Position numbers and translations under genes: made by a program
Origin: LZORAL124-50-18 sp051208045
GTDB taxonomy: Bacteria > Pseudomonadota > Gammaproteobacteria > Pseudomonadales > Oleiphilaceae
Direction of reading: 5' to 3'
DNA length: 64,000 nt
NCBI GenBank assembly: GCA_051208045.1
Contig: JBPJFY010000008.1
Span: 1 to 64,000, forward strand
Notes under the pieces: generated by a model
Databases searched by the model: none
Told to the model about the DNA's origin: nothing
The model's input: the letters and a program-made list of their open reading frames with translations, nothing else
In this document: positions 13,600 to 23,847 of the stretch, piece after piece
How the letters are laid out: every line of letters starts with the position of its first letter
Numbering within the stretch: the first letter of the stretch is position 1

Positions 13600-16500
13600 T
13601 CAATTCCCTGACCCAATCTTCAATCGCCCATTCACCGCTTCCAGCATCCCCTCTTTCAGCATCCTATCCACCAACCCGGAACATCGCTCCCGAAACGGAG
13701 CGGTCACCCGTTTGAAGCCGATCAGCCCAAGGGCGGCGGCGATGGCGTCTTCCTGTTCAATGCTCAGGGCATCTTTGACCGACAGGTAGAGCGCCCGCTT
13801 CAGCTCCTCATCACACAGGTAGTCGAGTTTGCGCAACGCACTGTCCAGCGCTGTCCAGTCACGCAGGCGGATCGGCTCGTTGCCGGGGCGATAGACAAAG
13901 GGCGCGGTGTAGCGGATTTTTTCGCGCCAGCCCAGCGTGCGCACCACTTCTTCAATGCGGTTTTTGATTTTCGTGCCCGCACGGGTGAATCCGGCAGCAC
14001 CTGAAATCCGGTCGATAACCAGTTTTACGTGGATGGGGGCCTCTGCCTCCACCAAACGCAGAATGGCGGCTTCCAGTTGTTGCACGGGGAGCTGATCAAT
14101 GTCCGTCACCGTGGTGAGACCCAGTTCAGCCTCTTTCACGAACGCGTAGGGCGGCAGGGTAAACGCTTCCTCGGTGCCGGGTTCTACACGGGGAATGCTG
14201 TGCTCAGGAGGCGTGAGAGTGGCAACGGGGGCCGCTTCGGCGCTGGTTTCCTGCTGAGCGCGCTGTGCCTGTGCGATCGCCTGTTGCAGGCGGTCCGTCT
14301 CGGCGGTGGCGTTGCGAAACCAGTCTGTACTCCAGATGCGGTGGAAGCGCCAGCCCAGCCCTTCCAGCACCGATTGTCGGATGCGATCCCGGTCCCGTGC
14401 AGAAGGTGTGCTGTGGTAACTTGCCCCATCGCATTCCACCGCGAGGATGTATCGGCCCGGCTGCGCCGGATCGCGTACAGCAAGATCGATGAAGAAACCG
14501 CTGGCGCCCACCTGGGGCTCTACCTCATACCCCAGGCGCTGAATGGCTTTCGCGACATCCCGCTCAAAGGCGGAGTCTGCGTGTTTCCCGGTCTCCTCTG
14601 GCAAATCAAGCTGGCCGTTCTCGGCATAACGCAGAAACGCCTTCAATGCCCGCACCCCAAAAGGGGACGTAGCGGTGGTGCGAATGTCATCGGCGGTGAA
14701 GTTGCTGAACACTTCCATGGCCTTTCGGGCGCGTGAAATCAGCACGTTCAGTCGCCGTTCGCCTCCGGCCTGGTTGATCGGGCCAAAACTTTGTGTGACG
14801 TTGCCTGCGGCAGTTTTGCCATAGCCGATGCTGATGAAAATCACATCCCGCTCATCGCCCTGGACGTTTTCCAGATTCTTGATGAAAAATTCGTCGCCCC
14901 CTTCATGGTGGGCGAAAAAGGACTCGACATCCGGCTGGTCCCGGCGGAGCCGTTCCAGTGCGAACATGAGGGCATCCCGCTGTGCGGTACTGAAGGCAAC
15001 TACCCCGAGTGACAGATGTGGGCGGGTGCGCGCATGGGCCAATACCGCCTGTGCGATCTGTTCTGCCTCGCCCTGATTGGTGCGCGTGCCGCCCCGATCG
15101 TACGTCGTTTCGGGTAACCAATGGTGTTTCAAGCCGGTGCAATCAGGCTGCGACCCCGGGCTGGGGAAGACGAAAAGCTTGCTTTCGTAGAATTGATGGT
15201 TGGAGACGGCGATCAGCGAATGATGTCGGCTCCGGTAATGCCAGCGCAGCATTTTTTCCGGCGCACCTTTGGCCAGCATGAGGTCCAGAATGCTTTCAAC
15301 GTCCGCGGTAGCGCTGTCTTCCGCTTCTTCGTCGGTCAGCTCCACGGCCCGACCGAAAAAGTTCGTCGGCGGCATCTGCTTACTGTCGCCCACAACAATC
15401 ACCTGCTTCCCCCGCGCAATCGCACCCAGTGCATCCGGGGCTTCGATCTGGCTGGCTTCATCAAAAATGACAAGATCAAAATCGATTTTCCCGGCCGGGA
15501 GATAGGTGGCGACGGACATGGGGCTCATCATAAACACCGGTTTGGCCTGCTGGATCACCGTCGTCGCTTCGGCCAGTAATCGCCGGATGGGGATGTGCCG
15601 ACGCTTTTTGGTCATTTCCCGGCGCAGCAAATCCATCTCGCCGGGCGCATTGAAATTGGGTAAGCGTGCGTAGAGGTCGCTGACCAGCGACTCCTTGGCG
15701 AAGTTGAACACCGCCTTATCGAGTCTTTTAAACTCGTTGAGCTGATGCTCGTGGGTCAGGCGATTGAATTGCCCGATTTCCGGGGACGCATTGTACGCGG
15801 TATTGACCAGTCCCCCATAGTAACTGGCGGTGAGGCATACCGTGAGTTTGGGCCCATCGGCGGGCCAGGTGTATAGCAGCGGCAGAAAGTCCTTCAGGCC
15901 GAGGGTAATCAGCTGGCTCTGCAACTGATTAAACTGCGTTGCCTGATACAGCTGATCCGTTGAGGCCCACGCTTGCAGCGTTGTCTGGAGTGCTGAAAAG
16001 GGCTGCTGCCGAAAGTCGGTGATCGGCGTTTCGGGGGGCAGCTCTAGCTGTTCGAGGAGCGATTGAAACGATTGAGACAAGTTCTCCAGGGCGGCTTTCA
16101 GTGCTGACAGTTCGGTCTTGTGGGGCGACACATCAACTCCACGAGCCAGCGCCTGTATGAGACCGTTGAACAGGTGGGGCTCCGGGAATTCAGTTGCCAG
16201 CGCCATCCGCCACTCGGCAATGTCGTGGAGTCGTTGCCAGTCAGAGTGCTGTGCCTGCCACAGCGGACCAAACAGGGTGGTGCCGAGCGGCCCATGTTGT
16301 TGGATGATTTTGGCCTGTTGCTGGTAGGCCAGCAGATCATCCACCCACGCGAGCCATTCCGTCGGCTTACCTTGCAGTGGCTCATTCGCATAGCCTTTCA
16401 GGGCTGACTTTGCCCGCCAGTACGCTGGCGAGAAAATGCGCCACCACTTATCGACCCGCCCGACCAGGCCCTGCCGAATGCCCAGCAGCGCGGCGTCAAA

Positions 16501-18384
16501 AATCTGGGCGATGAACCGGGTATGGTACGTGGTATGCAAGGCGTGCAGCGTTTTGCCGGCGGTGACGAGTTCCCGGATGGCTGCCTGCGATTGCCAGGCC
16601 GATGCGTCGAGGGCCACACCCGACAGGTCTGGGGCATGCAGTATCCGGTGCAGGCCCCGATACAGGCGCTTCACGTCGGCCATGGTGGCCGGCGGTGGCA
16701 ACGGAATGGCATCAGCAATGCGACTGGCCTGCGAAATCAGCGCGTCGGTGGTGTGGGTACAGGTCAACACCAGTGCGTGAATGGCATTGCGCTCAATCGG
16801 CGAGAGGGATTTTCTCTGGGAGTCGGCGAAGGGATTGTCTGCGGGCGAACCATATTGTTGAATGTGCGCATCGATTTGCGCAAGCACTCGGCCTGCTTCG
16901 GTATACTGTACCGGCGTCCAGCGCGCCATGGCGTCAAACGGCAGTGCCTGGAGGGTGCTTGTGGCAGTTTCGGGGGCGACAGACAACAGCCGCCCCAGGG
17001 CCTCAATGTAGTTCACCCGGGATGGCCCGATGGGTTGCCGAATGGCATCCACATAGGTGTTCAGGCTCTGTTTGACCTCGGTGAGACGCTGATACTTGTC
17101 CTGCCGATCCGGCACCTGAGGCTGCCCCTGGTCAAACGTCGCCTTGATGGATTCCAGCACTCCCTTTTTGGTGCTTTTGTGGCTGTGAATCTCCAGTATG
17201 GCATGCCCCAGATGACAGTCTTCCAGACGCTTTTTCACCACCGCCAGGGCGGCCATTTTCTGCGCCACGAACAGCACTTTTTTCTTGCGTGCGAGGGCCT
17301 CGGCGATGATGTTGGTGATGGTTTGGGATTTGCCGGTGCCCGGTGGCCCCTGAATCACGAGGCTACACCCCTCGGCGACGCTCAGCACGGCTTCCGTTTG
17401 ACTGGAATCGGCATCCTTGACGAGGCTGAGGGTTTCCGGACTGTTCCGCTGAGGGTGATCTTCCAGCCCGGTAAGCTGCTCGGCATCGGCCAGAAAACCG
17501 GTGTTGAAGAGTTGAGTCAGGAGCGGTTGTTGATCGAGCGGGTGGGTGGCTGGCCATTGTTCCGGGTCCAGATCGGTATACATTTGGAATTTGCCAAAGG
17601 AAAACAGACCCAGCGCAATTTTATCCGGCACGACCTGCCAGTTCGGTTTGTGAGCAACGGCGTCTTTTACCGCGTCCAGATAGGCGGGTAAAGCAAGCGC
17701 GTCGTCTTCCTGCCCATCTTTGTCGCCTGCTTCCGTGCCTTCGTTGAAGACCGGCAGCACCAGGCCATGTTCGCCTTTGAGTTTGGTTGCCAGTGCGAGA
17801 TTGGGTCCCAGATCGCCCTGAGTAAAGGCGATGGAAAACACATCCCGAGCGGAGCGACGACGCAACTCTACTGGTACCAGTAACAGGGGCGCATAACGTG
17901 GCTTGGTGGGTGTGTTGTCTTCAAACCATTTGAGAAATCCAAGCGCGAGATACAGTACCTCGATGCCTTGTTCGACCAGCAGGGTGTGGGCCTCGTTTTC
18001 GATCTTTAGCAGGGTGACATCGAGCTTGTCTGCGGGCAGCGGCGTTTGTAATTCGTTGTCGGTGTGGCGGGCATCCCCTTTTTGCTCGGCGAGGTACACG
18101 GCCAAGGGAGGCAGTGGTGGCGTCGCGTCGGTGTCTGGGTCGTCGTCTTCGTTAACGCGTTCTGCGTCCGCTTTCGACGCTTTTTCTTCGGCATAGGGTT
18201 CCGGTAGCGGCAGAAAGCGCAGGGCTTTGCCCTGGTTCACCAGCAGGTCAAACACCTGCGCGGCTTTTTCATCCACCACTTCCAGTGTTTTGCTGTTGTT
18301 GCGATAGTTCAGCAGGGGATTCGCCCGTAATCCCATATCCAGCAGTTCACGCCGTGCCAGTTCCAGTTTCTCGGTGATACGCAT
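13600..18384 (-). CDS. DUF4011-SF1 helicase-Vsr-like nuclease-DUF3320 protein, antiphage type
   Basis: 1594 residues, ATG 18384. Domains in order: DUF4011 N-terminal region (about 1-330, starting MRITEKLELARRELLDMGLR with NPLLNYRN); SF1 ATPase core with Walker A GPPGTGKSQ (345-353), DEAS Walker B (VIFDEASQIEAPDALG, about 970) and later helicase motifs (NVQGDERDVIFIS, LNVLISRARKAMEVF); a very-short-patch/DUF559-type nuclease at about 1270-1375 with FFIDLAV, AVECDGASYHS and RIWSTDWF; and a DUF3320 tail (about 1430-1480). I recall this combination as a single-gene phage defence ('Hhe', Gao et al. 2020); the name should be checked. All catalytic motifs look intact. Its start lies two bases after the stop of the dihydroorotate-dehydrogenase-like gene, so it is coupled to the nifJ operon, an unusual setting for a defence gene. 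Confidence 0.82.
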   Translation of the reverse strand: MRITEKLELARRELLDMGLRANPLLNYRNNSKTLEVVDEKAAQVFDLLVNQGKALRFLPLPEPYAEEKASKADAERVNEDDDPDTDATPPLPPLAVYLAEQKGDARHTDNELQTPLPADKLDVTLLKIENEAHTLLVEQGIEVLYLALGFLKWFEDNTPTKPRYAPLLLVPVELRRRSARDVFSIAFTQGDLGPNLALATKLKGEHGLVLPVFNEGTEAGDKDGQEDDALALPAYLDAVKDAVAHKPNWQVVPDKIALGLFSFGKFQMYTDLDPEQWPATHPLDQQPLLTQLFNTGFLADAEQLTGLEDHPQRNSPETLSLVKDADSSQTEAVLSVAEGCSLVIQGPPGTGKSQTITNIIAEALARKKKVLFVAQKMAALAVVKKRLEDCHLGHAILEIHSHKSTKKGVLESIKATFDQGQPQVPDRQDKYQRLTEVKQSLNTYVDAIRQPIGPSRVNYIEALGRLLSVAPETATSTLQALPFDAMARWTPVQYTEAGRVLAQIDAHIQQYGSPADNPFADSQRKSLSPIERNAIHALVLTCTHTTDALISQASRIADAIPLPPPATMADVKRLYRGLHRILHAPDLSGVALDASAWQSQAAIRELVTAGKTLHALHTTYHTRFIAQIFDAALLGIRQGLVGRVDKWWRIFSPAYWRAKSALKGYANEPLQGKPTEWLAWVDDLLAYQQQAKIIQQHGPLGTTLFGPLWQAQHSDWQRLHDIAEWRMALATEFPEPHLFNGLIQALARGVDVSPHKTELSALKAALENLSQSFQSLLEQLELPPETPITDFRQQPFSALQTTLQAWASTDQLYQATQFNQLQSQLITLGLKDFLPLLYTWPADGPKLTVCLTASYYGGLVNTAYNASPEIGQFNRLTHEHQLNEFKRLDKAVFNFAKESLVSDLYARLPNFNAPGEMDLLRREMTKKRRHIPIRRLLAEATTVIQQAKPVFMMSPMSVATYLPAGKIDFDLVIFDEASQIEAPDALGAIARGKQVIVVGDSKQMPPTNFFGRAVELTDEEAEDSATADVESILDLMLAKGAPEKMLRWHYRSRHHSLIAVSNHQFYESKLFVFPSPGSQPDCTGLKHHWLPETTYDRGGTRTNQGEAEQIAQAVLAHARTRPHLSLGVVAFSTAQRDALMFALERLRRDQPDVESFFAHHEGGDEFFIKNLENVQGDERDVIFISIGYGKTAAGNVTQSFGPINQAGGERRLNVLISRARKAMEVFSNFTADDIRTTATSPFGVRALKAFLRYAENGQLDLPEETGKHADSAFERDVAKAIQRLGYEVEPQVGASGFFIDLAVRDPAQPGRYILAVECDGASYHSTPSARDRDRIRQSVLEGLGWRFHRIWSTDWFRNATAETDRLQQAIAQAQRAQQETSAEAAPVATLTPPEHSIPRVEPGTEEAFTLPPYAFVKEAELGLTTVTDIDQLPVQQLEAAILRLVEAEAPIHVKLVIDRISGAAGFTRAGTKIKNRIEEVVRTLGWREKIRYTAPFVYRPGNEPIRLRDWTALDSALRKLDYLCDEELKRALYLSVKDALSIEQEDAIAAALGLIGFKRVTAPFRERCSGLVDRMLKEGMLEAVNGRLKIGSGN

Positions 18385-18386
18385 CC

Positions 18387-19412
18387 TTACTTGTTCCTTG
18401 GTCGAGCGGGGTAGTAGGAGTCAAGAACATCCAGGTAGTTGTTGCGCTCATACGCTGCCGGATTGATGGCGTTGACCAGACTCAGACTGCCCTTGAGCTG
18501 CTCGACACTGTCGTACTCCCGGTCATCCAGGAGCTTTAGCAGGTTGCTTTTCAGCGTGGTCAGCGTGTCGATCCCGTATTTCAGCAACACGCTGCACAGG
18601 TGTGTGACGTCAGCCCCGGCCAGCAGGGCTTTCAGCGCGTCCGCAGCCGTATGGACGCCGCCTGTGATGGCTAGATCCACGTCAGGAATCTGACCACGTA
18701 CCAATGCGATCCAATGAATGCGTGACAGGCTTTCCTGAGACGTGGAAAAATCAATGTGCGGTTCCACATGCAGGCTGTCCAGATTAATATTGGGCAGGTA
18801 AAAGCGGTTAAAGAGCGATACCCCTTGCGCGCCGGCGTGATGCAGGCGGCGCACAAAATTGACCGGAGAGCTGAGCTGGGGAGAGAGCTTGACCGTCACG
18901 GGCAGGGAGACGGTTTCCCGTACACGGGCCAAAATCGCAAGATACCGGTCTTCCACTTGCTGCGCGGTTTCGTCGACATCCGCAGGCACATAAAAGATAT
19001 TCAGTTCCAGCGCATCGGCGCCGGCCTGTTGAATTTCATAGGCATGATCCACCCAGCCGCTCGGGGAGATGCCATTGAGACTGGCAATCACCGGGATGTG
19101 CAGGCGTTGCTTGAGGCGTTGCAGCTGTGTGAGGTACTTGTCCCTCACGTCCTGATAATCGCCTTCTTCCCATACCGGCAAAAAGGTATCGGCTTCGTAG
19201 TGGCCGATGTCCTGATGGTGCATGAACCGGTGCAGTTGCTCATGCTGGTGCCTGATCTCTTCTTCGTACAACGAGTGCATGACGATGGCAGCGGCACCTG
19301 CATCTTCCAGTCGAAGGGCGTTTCCCAGGTCGAGAGTCAAGGGCGATGAAGAGGGGACAAACGGATTTTCCAGGTTGAGCCCGAGATAACGTGTGGCCAG
19401 TCGTTGGTTCAT
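18387..19412 (-). CDS. Dihydroorotate-dehydrogenase-like protein linked to PFOR
   Basis: 341 residues, ATG 19412 overlapping the nifJ stop (ATGA). FMN-dependent TIM-barrel of the dihydroorotate dehydrogenase superfamily: TRYLGLNLENPFVPSSSPLT at the start, IPVIASLNGIS, ALELNIFYVPAD, LPVTVKLSPQLSSPVNFVRR, and phosphate-binding ITGGVHTAADALKALLAGAD. This subgroup is regularly found next to pyruvate:ferredoxin oxidoreductase and is not the pyrimidine enzyme; its reaction has not been settled. It may use electrons from ferredoxin. It is part of the nifJ-helicase operon. Confidence 0.82.
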   Translation of the reverse strand: MNQRLATRYLGLNLENPFVPSSSPLTLDLGNALRLEDAGAAAIVMHSLYEEEIRHQHEQLHRFMHHQDIGHYEADTFLPVWEEGDYQDVRDKYLTQLQRLKQRLHIPVIASLNGISPSGWVDHAYEIQQAGADALELNIFYVPADVDETAQQVEDRYLAILARVRETVSLPVTVKLSPQLSSPVNFVRRLHHAGAQGVSLFNRFYLPNINLDSLHVEPHIDFSTSQESLSRIHWIALVRGQIPDVDLAITGGVHTAADALKALLAGADVTHLCSVLLKYGIDTLTTLKSNLLKLLDDREYDSVEQLKGSLSLVNAINPAAYERNNYLDVLDSYYPARPRNK

Positions 19413-22400
19413 TCGGAAGCCTCCTGCGTGCTGTCTGCGTTGGGCGGAGCGTCGTCTGCGGGGCGAAAGTCTATCGCGGCCAGTTCGGCATAGTACTGGT
19501 AGCGTTCATGGACTTCCTGTTGCACTTCTGTCATGAACTTCTGCGCAATGTCTGGATGGGAGTGCGTCAGCATGCTGAACCGTGATTCGGTGTTGGCAAA
19601 GGTTTCGTAGGCCACGGAGGGTGCTTTGGAGTCCAGCTTCAGCGGATTGTGCCCCAGTGCCGGTTTCCGCGGGTCGTACCGCAACAGATTCCAGTGCCCA
19701 CTCTCGACAGCCAGAGCCTGCTGTCGGTGGTTCCGGGTGAGATCCACACCATGGGCGATGCAGGGGGCATAGGCGATGATGAGCGAGGGACCCCGGTAGG
19801 ATTCGGCTTCCTGAAAAGCGTGCAGGGTTTGCATATCTTTTGCGCCATAGGCGACCTTGGCCACATACACGTTGCCATAGCTCATGGCCATCGCCGCCAG
19901 ATCTTTCTTTTGCGTGGGTTTACCACCGGCAGAAAACTTTGCCACGGCCCCTTTGGGGGTTGCTTTGGACGTTTGCCCGCCGGTATTAGAGTACACTTCG
20001 GTATCCAGTACCAGAATATTGATGTCTGCGCCGGACGCGAGTGCATGGTCCAGCCCGCCGAAACCGATGTCATAGGCCCAGCCATCCCCCCCCACAATCC
20101 AGACACTTTTCCGCGAAAGGTAATCCGCCACACTGATGAGTTCGCGGGCGGGTGCTGTGTCCAGCGTTGCCAGCCGCGCTTTCAATTGCTCGATGCGTTC
20201 GCGCTGTGCGGCAATCTCCGCGTCTGAGGTTTCTTCGGCGTCCAGCAGGCCTGTCACCAACTCGGAAGGCAGGTGTGCCTGAAGTGTTTCCAGCAGCGCG
20301 CGCGCATAGTCCGTTTGTTTGTCCACGGCGATACGCATGCCCAGTCCGAACTCTGCGTTATCCTCAAAGAGAGAGTTGCTCCAGGCGGGGCCACGGCCCT
20401 CGGCATTGGTGGTCCACGGGGTGGTGGGCAGATTTCCTCCGTAGATGGAAGAGCAGCCAGTCGCATTGGCGACCAGCATGCGGTCACCAAATAACTGACT
20501 GGCCAGCCGCAGATAGGAGGTCTCGCCACAGCCGGAGCAGGCACCAGAAAACTCAAAAAGCGGTTGCAGCAACATGGCCCCTTTCATGGTGCCCACCTTA
20601 ACGTCCGCGCGCTCATAGTCCGGCAGCGAGAGGAAGAACGACCAGTTCTCTATTTCCTGAGTCAGGCGCGGCGCTTTCTCTGCCATATTAATGGCTTTTC
20701 GATTGGCTTTGGATTTGTCGCGTATCGGGCAGATATCCACACAGAGCGCGCAGCCGGTGCAATCTTCCGGTGCCACCTGATAACTGATGTGGAGGCCTTC
20801 CGGGTAGTCTTTCCCCTTGATTTGCAGATGCTTAAAGCTGTCCGGTACGGTTTCCTCCGGGGGGAGGTGAAATGCCTTGCTGCGTATCACGCTGTGAGGA
20901 CAAACAAAAACACATTTACCGCAATGGGTGCAGAGGTCCGGTTCCCAGACCGGGATCTCTGAGGACAGATTGCGTTTTTCAATGGCCGCTGTGCCGGTGG
21001 GGTAGGTCCCGTCTGCCGGCAGCAGGCTCACAGGAATGAGGTCACCGCGACCCGCGATGATCTCACTGGTGACTTGCTGCACAAATTCCGAAGCGTCTGT
21101 CGGCGACACCCGTGGCATGTCGATCTCGCTGGTAAGAGACGTCGGCACGGCAACTTCGTGCAAGTGTGCCAAGGTGGCGTCGATCGCCTGAATATTCATC
21201 TCATAGATACGCTTGCTCTTCTTGCCGTACGTTTTGACCACTGCCTGTTTGATGTGCTGAATGGCCTCAGCCTGGGGCAACACACCGGAAACGGCAAAAA
21301 AGCAGGTTTGCATAATGGTGTTGATGCGTTTGCCCAAGGCGTTGTCTTGAGCAACCGCATAAGCATCAATAACGAAAAAACGGAGCTGTTTATCCAGCAT
21401 TTCCTGTTGTACGTTTCTGGGCAGCGAATCCCACACCCGGTCTGCCGGTACGGCGGAGTTCAGCAGGAAAATTGCCCCCTTTCGTGCCTGCTTCAACATA
21501 GGAAATCGATGCAGGAACAGCGACTGATGGCAGGCCACAAAATCCGCGGCATCCTCGCCGATCAAATAAGCGGACCGGATCGGGTCCGGGCCGAATCGCA
21601 GATGGGATACTGTGACAGCGCCAGACTTTTTCGAATCGTAGACGAAGTACCCCTGTGCATGCAGCGCGGTTTCTTCCCCAATAATTTTAATGGAATTTTT
21701 GTTCGCACTGACGGTACCGTCGGACCCAAGGCCATAAAACAGCCCCTGAAAGGTGTTCTGGTGCGCCTGAGAAGCAAACACACTGGGCCGCAGGCTCAGT
21801 CCGGTGAGGTCATCATGAATGCCCACCGTGAACTCGGGTTTCGGATCTGACGTCATCAGCTCGTCAAACACGGTTTTCACTAATGCTGGCGTAAACTCCT
21901 TCGAAGACAGTCCATAGCGGCCGCCGATGACGGTGGGCAACCGGGCCAGACGACCCTGCTGGTGTGCACGATAAACCGCGGTGCATACGTCTTTGTATAA
22001 GGGTTCACCATCAGCGCCGGGCTCTTTGGTTCTGTCCAGAACAGCGATAGAGTTGACGGATTGGGGGATCGCGCTAAGCAGGGCATCGGAATCAAAAGGC
22101 CGGAAGAGTCGCACCTTCAGCAGGCCAAACCGATTCGAATCTGCGTTGAGCTGGTGCACGGTTTCTTCCGCAGTTTCAGCGCCAGAACCCATCATCACGA
22201 TGACGTGCTGTGCCTGTTCGGCCCCGACATACTCAAACAGGCGATAGTCGCGCCCGGTAAGTGTGGCAAAGTCATCCATTACCTGCTGCACCACCCCGGG
22301 AAAGGCCTGATAATAGCGATTGACACTTTCCCGTGCCTGAAAGTAGACATCCGGATTCTGACTGGTCCCGCGAATGACCGGATGATCTGGTGATAATGCT

Positions 22401-23092
22401 CGGGCCCGGTGGGCTCTTACCAGCACATCGTCGATTAATGCCCGCGCGGTTGCTTCGGTGATGCAGTCAATATCGGTGATTTCATGCGAGGCACGGAAAC
22501 CGTCGAAAAAGTGCAACACAGGGACGCGCCCGCGTAACGTAGCTGCCTGGGCAATCAGTGCCATATCCATCACTTCCTGGACAGAGTTAGCGCCCAGCAT
22601 GGCGAAGCCGGTCGCTCGGGCTGCCATGATGTCACTGTGATCACAGAAAATGGAAAGGGCCTGCGCGGCCAATGATCGCGTAGCGATATGAAACACCGTC
22701 GGCGTCAGCTCTCCAGCGATCTTGTACATATTGGGCAGCATCAGCAGCAACCCTTGCGAGGCGGTAAAGGTGGTCGTGAGGGCCCCTGCCTGCAGGGCAC
22801 CGTGAATGGCCCCGGCGGCCCCGCCTTCACTCTGCATCTCTACCACGCGCGGGATCTGCCCCCAGAGGTTCGTGCGGCCGTTCACGCTCCAGGCATCAGC
22901 GTATTCGCCCATGGGAGAGGCGGGCGTAATGGGGTAAATGGCAACCACATCGTTGGTGAGATGTGCCACATAAGCGGCGGCTTCATTGCCGTCCATCATC
23001 TTCTTATTGGGGATGTGCGTGTGATTGGGAATGTGCGTGCTGGCTTCCCCTGCCACGGGTGTCGAATTCGGGCGTAGATCCTGTACAGTCAT
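19409..23092 (-). CDS. nifJ: Pyruvate:ferredoxin (flavodoxin) oxidoreductase
   Basis: 1227 residues from ATG 23092 (GTG 23101 also in frame). Homodimeric PFOR converts pyruvate and CoA to acetyl-CoA, CO2 and reduced ferredoxin or flavodoxin. Visible parts: N-terminal pyrimidine-type domain (MDGNEAAAYVAHLTNDVVAI, YPITPASPMGEYAD); CoA-binding middle; ferredoxin-like insert with two clusters, CTHCGKCVFVCP (about 718) and CTGCALCVDICP (about 777); proximal-cluster CSGCGETSYL (about 850) and the TPP site GDGWAYDIGFGGLDHA (about 1000), with NTGGQTSKATP. Full length for the family. In a gammaproteobacterium this suggests fermentation or redox balancing under low oxygen. It heads a three-gene operon ending with the defence-type helicase. 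Confidence 0.95.
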   Translation of the reverse strand: MTVQDLRPNSTPVAGEASTHIPNHTHIPNKKMMDGNEAAAYVAHLTNDVVAIYPITPASPMGEYADAWSVNGRTNLWGQIPRVVEMQSEGGAAGAIHGALQAGALTTTFTASQGLLLMLPNMYKIAGELTPTVFHIATRSLAAQALSIFCDHSDIMAARATGFAMLGANSVQEVMDMALIAQAATLRGRVPVLHFFDGFRASHEITDIDCITEATARALIDDVLVRAHRARALSPDHPVIRGTSQNPDVYFQARESVNRYYQAFPGVVQQVMDDFATLTGRDYRLFEYVGAEQAQHVIVMMGSGAETAEETVHQLNADSNRFGLLKVRLFRPFDSDALLSAIPQSVNSIAVLDRTKEPGADGEPLYKDVCTAVYRAHQQGRLARLPTVIGGRYGLSSKEFTPALVKTVFDELMTSDPKPEFTVGIHDDLTGLSLRPSVFASQAHQNTFQGLFYGLGSDGTVSANKNSIKIIGEETALHAQGYFVYDSKKSGAVTVSHLRFGPDPIRSAYLIGEDAADFVACHQSLFLHRFPMLKQARKGAIFLLNSAVPADRVWDSLPRNVQQEMLDKQLRFFVIDAYAVAQDNALGKRINTIMQTCFFAVSGVLPQAEAIQHIKQAVVKTYGKKSKRIYEMNIQAIDATLAHLHEVAVPTSLTSEIDMPRVSPTDASEFVQQVTSEIIAGRGDLIPVSLLPADGTYPTGTAAIEKRNLSSEIPVWEPDLCTHCGKCVFVCPHSVIRSKAFHLPPEETVPDSFKHLQIKGKDYPEGLHISYQVAPEDCTGCALCVDICPIRDKSKANRKAINMAEKAPRLTQEIENWSFFLSLPDYERADVKVGTMKGAMLLQPLFEFSGACSGCGETSYLRLASQLFGDRMLVANATGCSSIYGGNLPTTPWTTNAEGRGPAWSNSLFEDNAEFGLGMRIAVDKQTDYARALLETLQAHLPSELVTGLLDAEETSDAEIAAQRERIEQLKARLATLDTAPARELISVADYLSRKSVWIVGGDGWAYDIGFGGLDHALASGADINILVLDTEVYSNTGGQTSKATPKGAVAKFSAGGKPTQKKDLAAMAMSYGNVYVAKVAYGAKDMQTLHAFQEAESYRGPSLIIAYAPCIAHGVDLTRNHRQQALAVESGHWNLLRYDPRKPALGHNPLKLDSKAPSVAYETFANTESRFSMLTHSHPDIAQKFMTEVQQEVHERYQYYAELAAIDFRPADDAPPNADSTQEASE

Positions 23093-23286
23093 AGTTACCA
23101 CACAGTGCGTTGATTACTTTCCCCTAACTATAGAGCACAAACCGACGACGGATGCAATGTCTCGTGCCTCGTTTCTTCTGCGATTCACCCATGGACGTGA
23201 ACAAAGCCCCGCGATCATTTCCCGCTGGTTTTTGCCTTGCCGGGTTGCTAACATCCCAGGACGCAAACACAAAAAAGGATTTTCAT

Positions 23287-23847
23287 ATGGCCAAGCAGTT
23301 CCCGGAAATTTCCGATAAACTTCAATGTTTTATCGAAGACCAGAAGGTATTTTTTATTGGCACGGCCGGTGCGGAAGGTCGTGTCAATGTCTCCCCCAAA
23401 GGCATGGATTCGCTGCGTGTGCTCAGCCCTACGCAAGTGGCCTGGTTGAATGCCACCGGCAGTGGCAATGAGTCGGCCGCCCATGTGCTGGAAAATGGGC
23501 GCATGACCATCATGTTTATGGCTGTAACCGGTGATCCGCTGATCCTGCGACTCTATGGTCAGGCCCGGGTCATCCACGACTACGATGAGGAGTGGGACCA
23601 ACTGCGCGTGCTGTTCCCGGCTGTTCAGGGGCCACGACAGGTGTTTGTGGTGGATCTGGATATCGTGCAAACCTCCTGTGGATTTGGCGTTCCCCTGTTT
23701 GACTACCAGGAAGACCGGGAAATTCTCAACCAGTGGGCAAGTAAACAGGGCGACGCCGGGATACGGAAATACTGGGCGAAAAATAATGTGCAGAGTATGG
23801 ATGGCAAACCGACACAGATCTTTCAGCCCGTCGAGGTGCCATCATGA
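23287..23847 (+). CDS. Pyridoxamine-5'-phosphate-oxidase-fold flavoprotein
   Basis: 186 residues from ATG 23287 (MAKQFPEISDKLQCFIEDQK); the open frame upstream to 23152 shows no family likeness. The split-barrel PNPOx-like domain reads VFFIGTAGAEGRVNVSPKGM, VAWLNATGSGNESAAHVLEN and GRMTIMFMAVTGDPLILRLYGQARV. Proteins of this type bind FMN or F420 and are usually reductases or stress proteins of unknown substrate. It overlaps the following Coa1-like gene by four bases and is divergent from nifJ. Confidence 0.85.
   Translation: MAKQFPEISDKLQCFIEDQKVFFIGTAGAEGRVNVSPKGMDSLRVLSPTQVAWLNATGSGNESAAHVLENGRMTIMFMAVTGDPLILRLYGQARVIHDYDEEWDQLRVLFPAVQGPRQVFVVDLDIVQTSCGFGVPLFDYQEDREILNQWASKQGDAGIRKYWAKNNVQSMDGKPTQIFQPVEVPS

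Noticed and set aside
16522..17691. 389-codon plus-strand frame
   Set aside because: Antisense to the large helicase gene, whose motifs are intact there; composition is that of a mirror frame.
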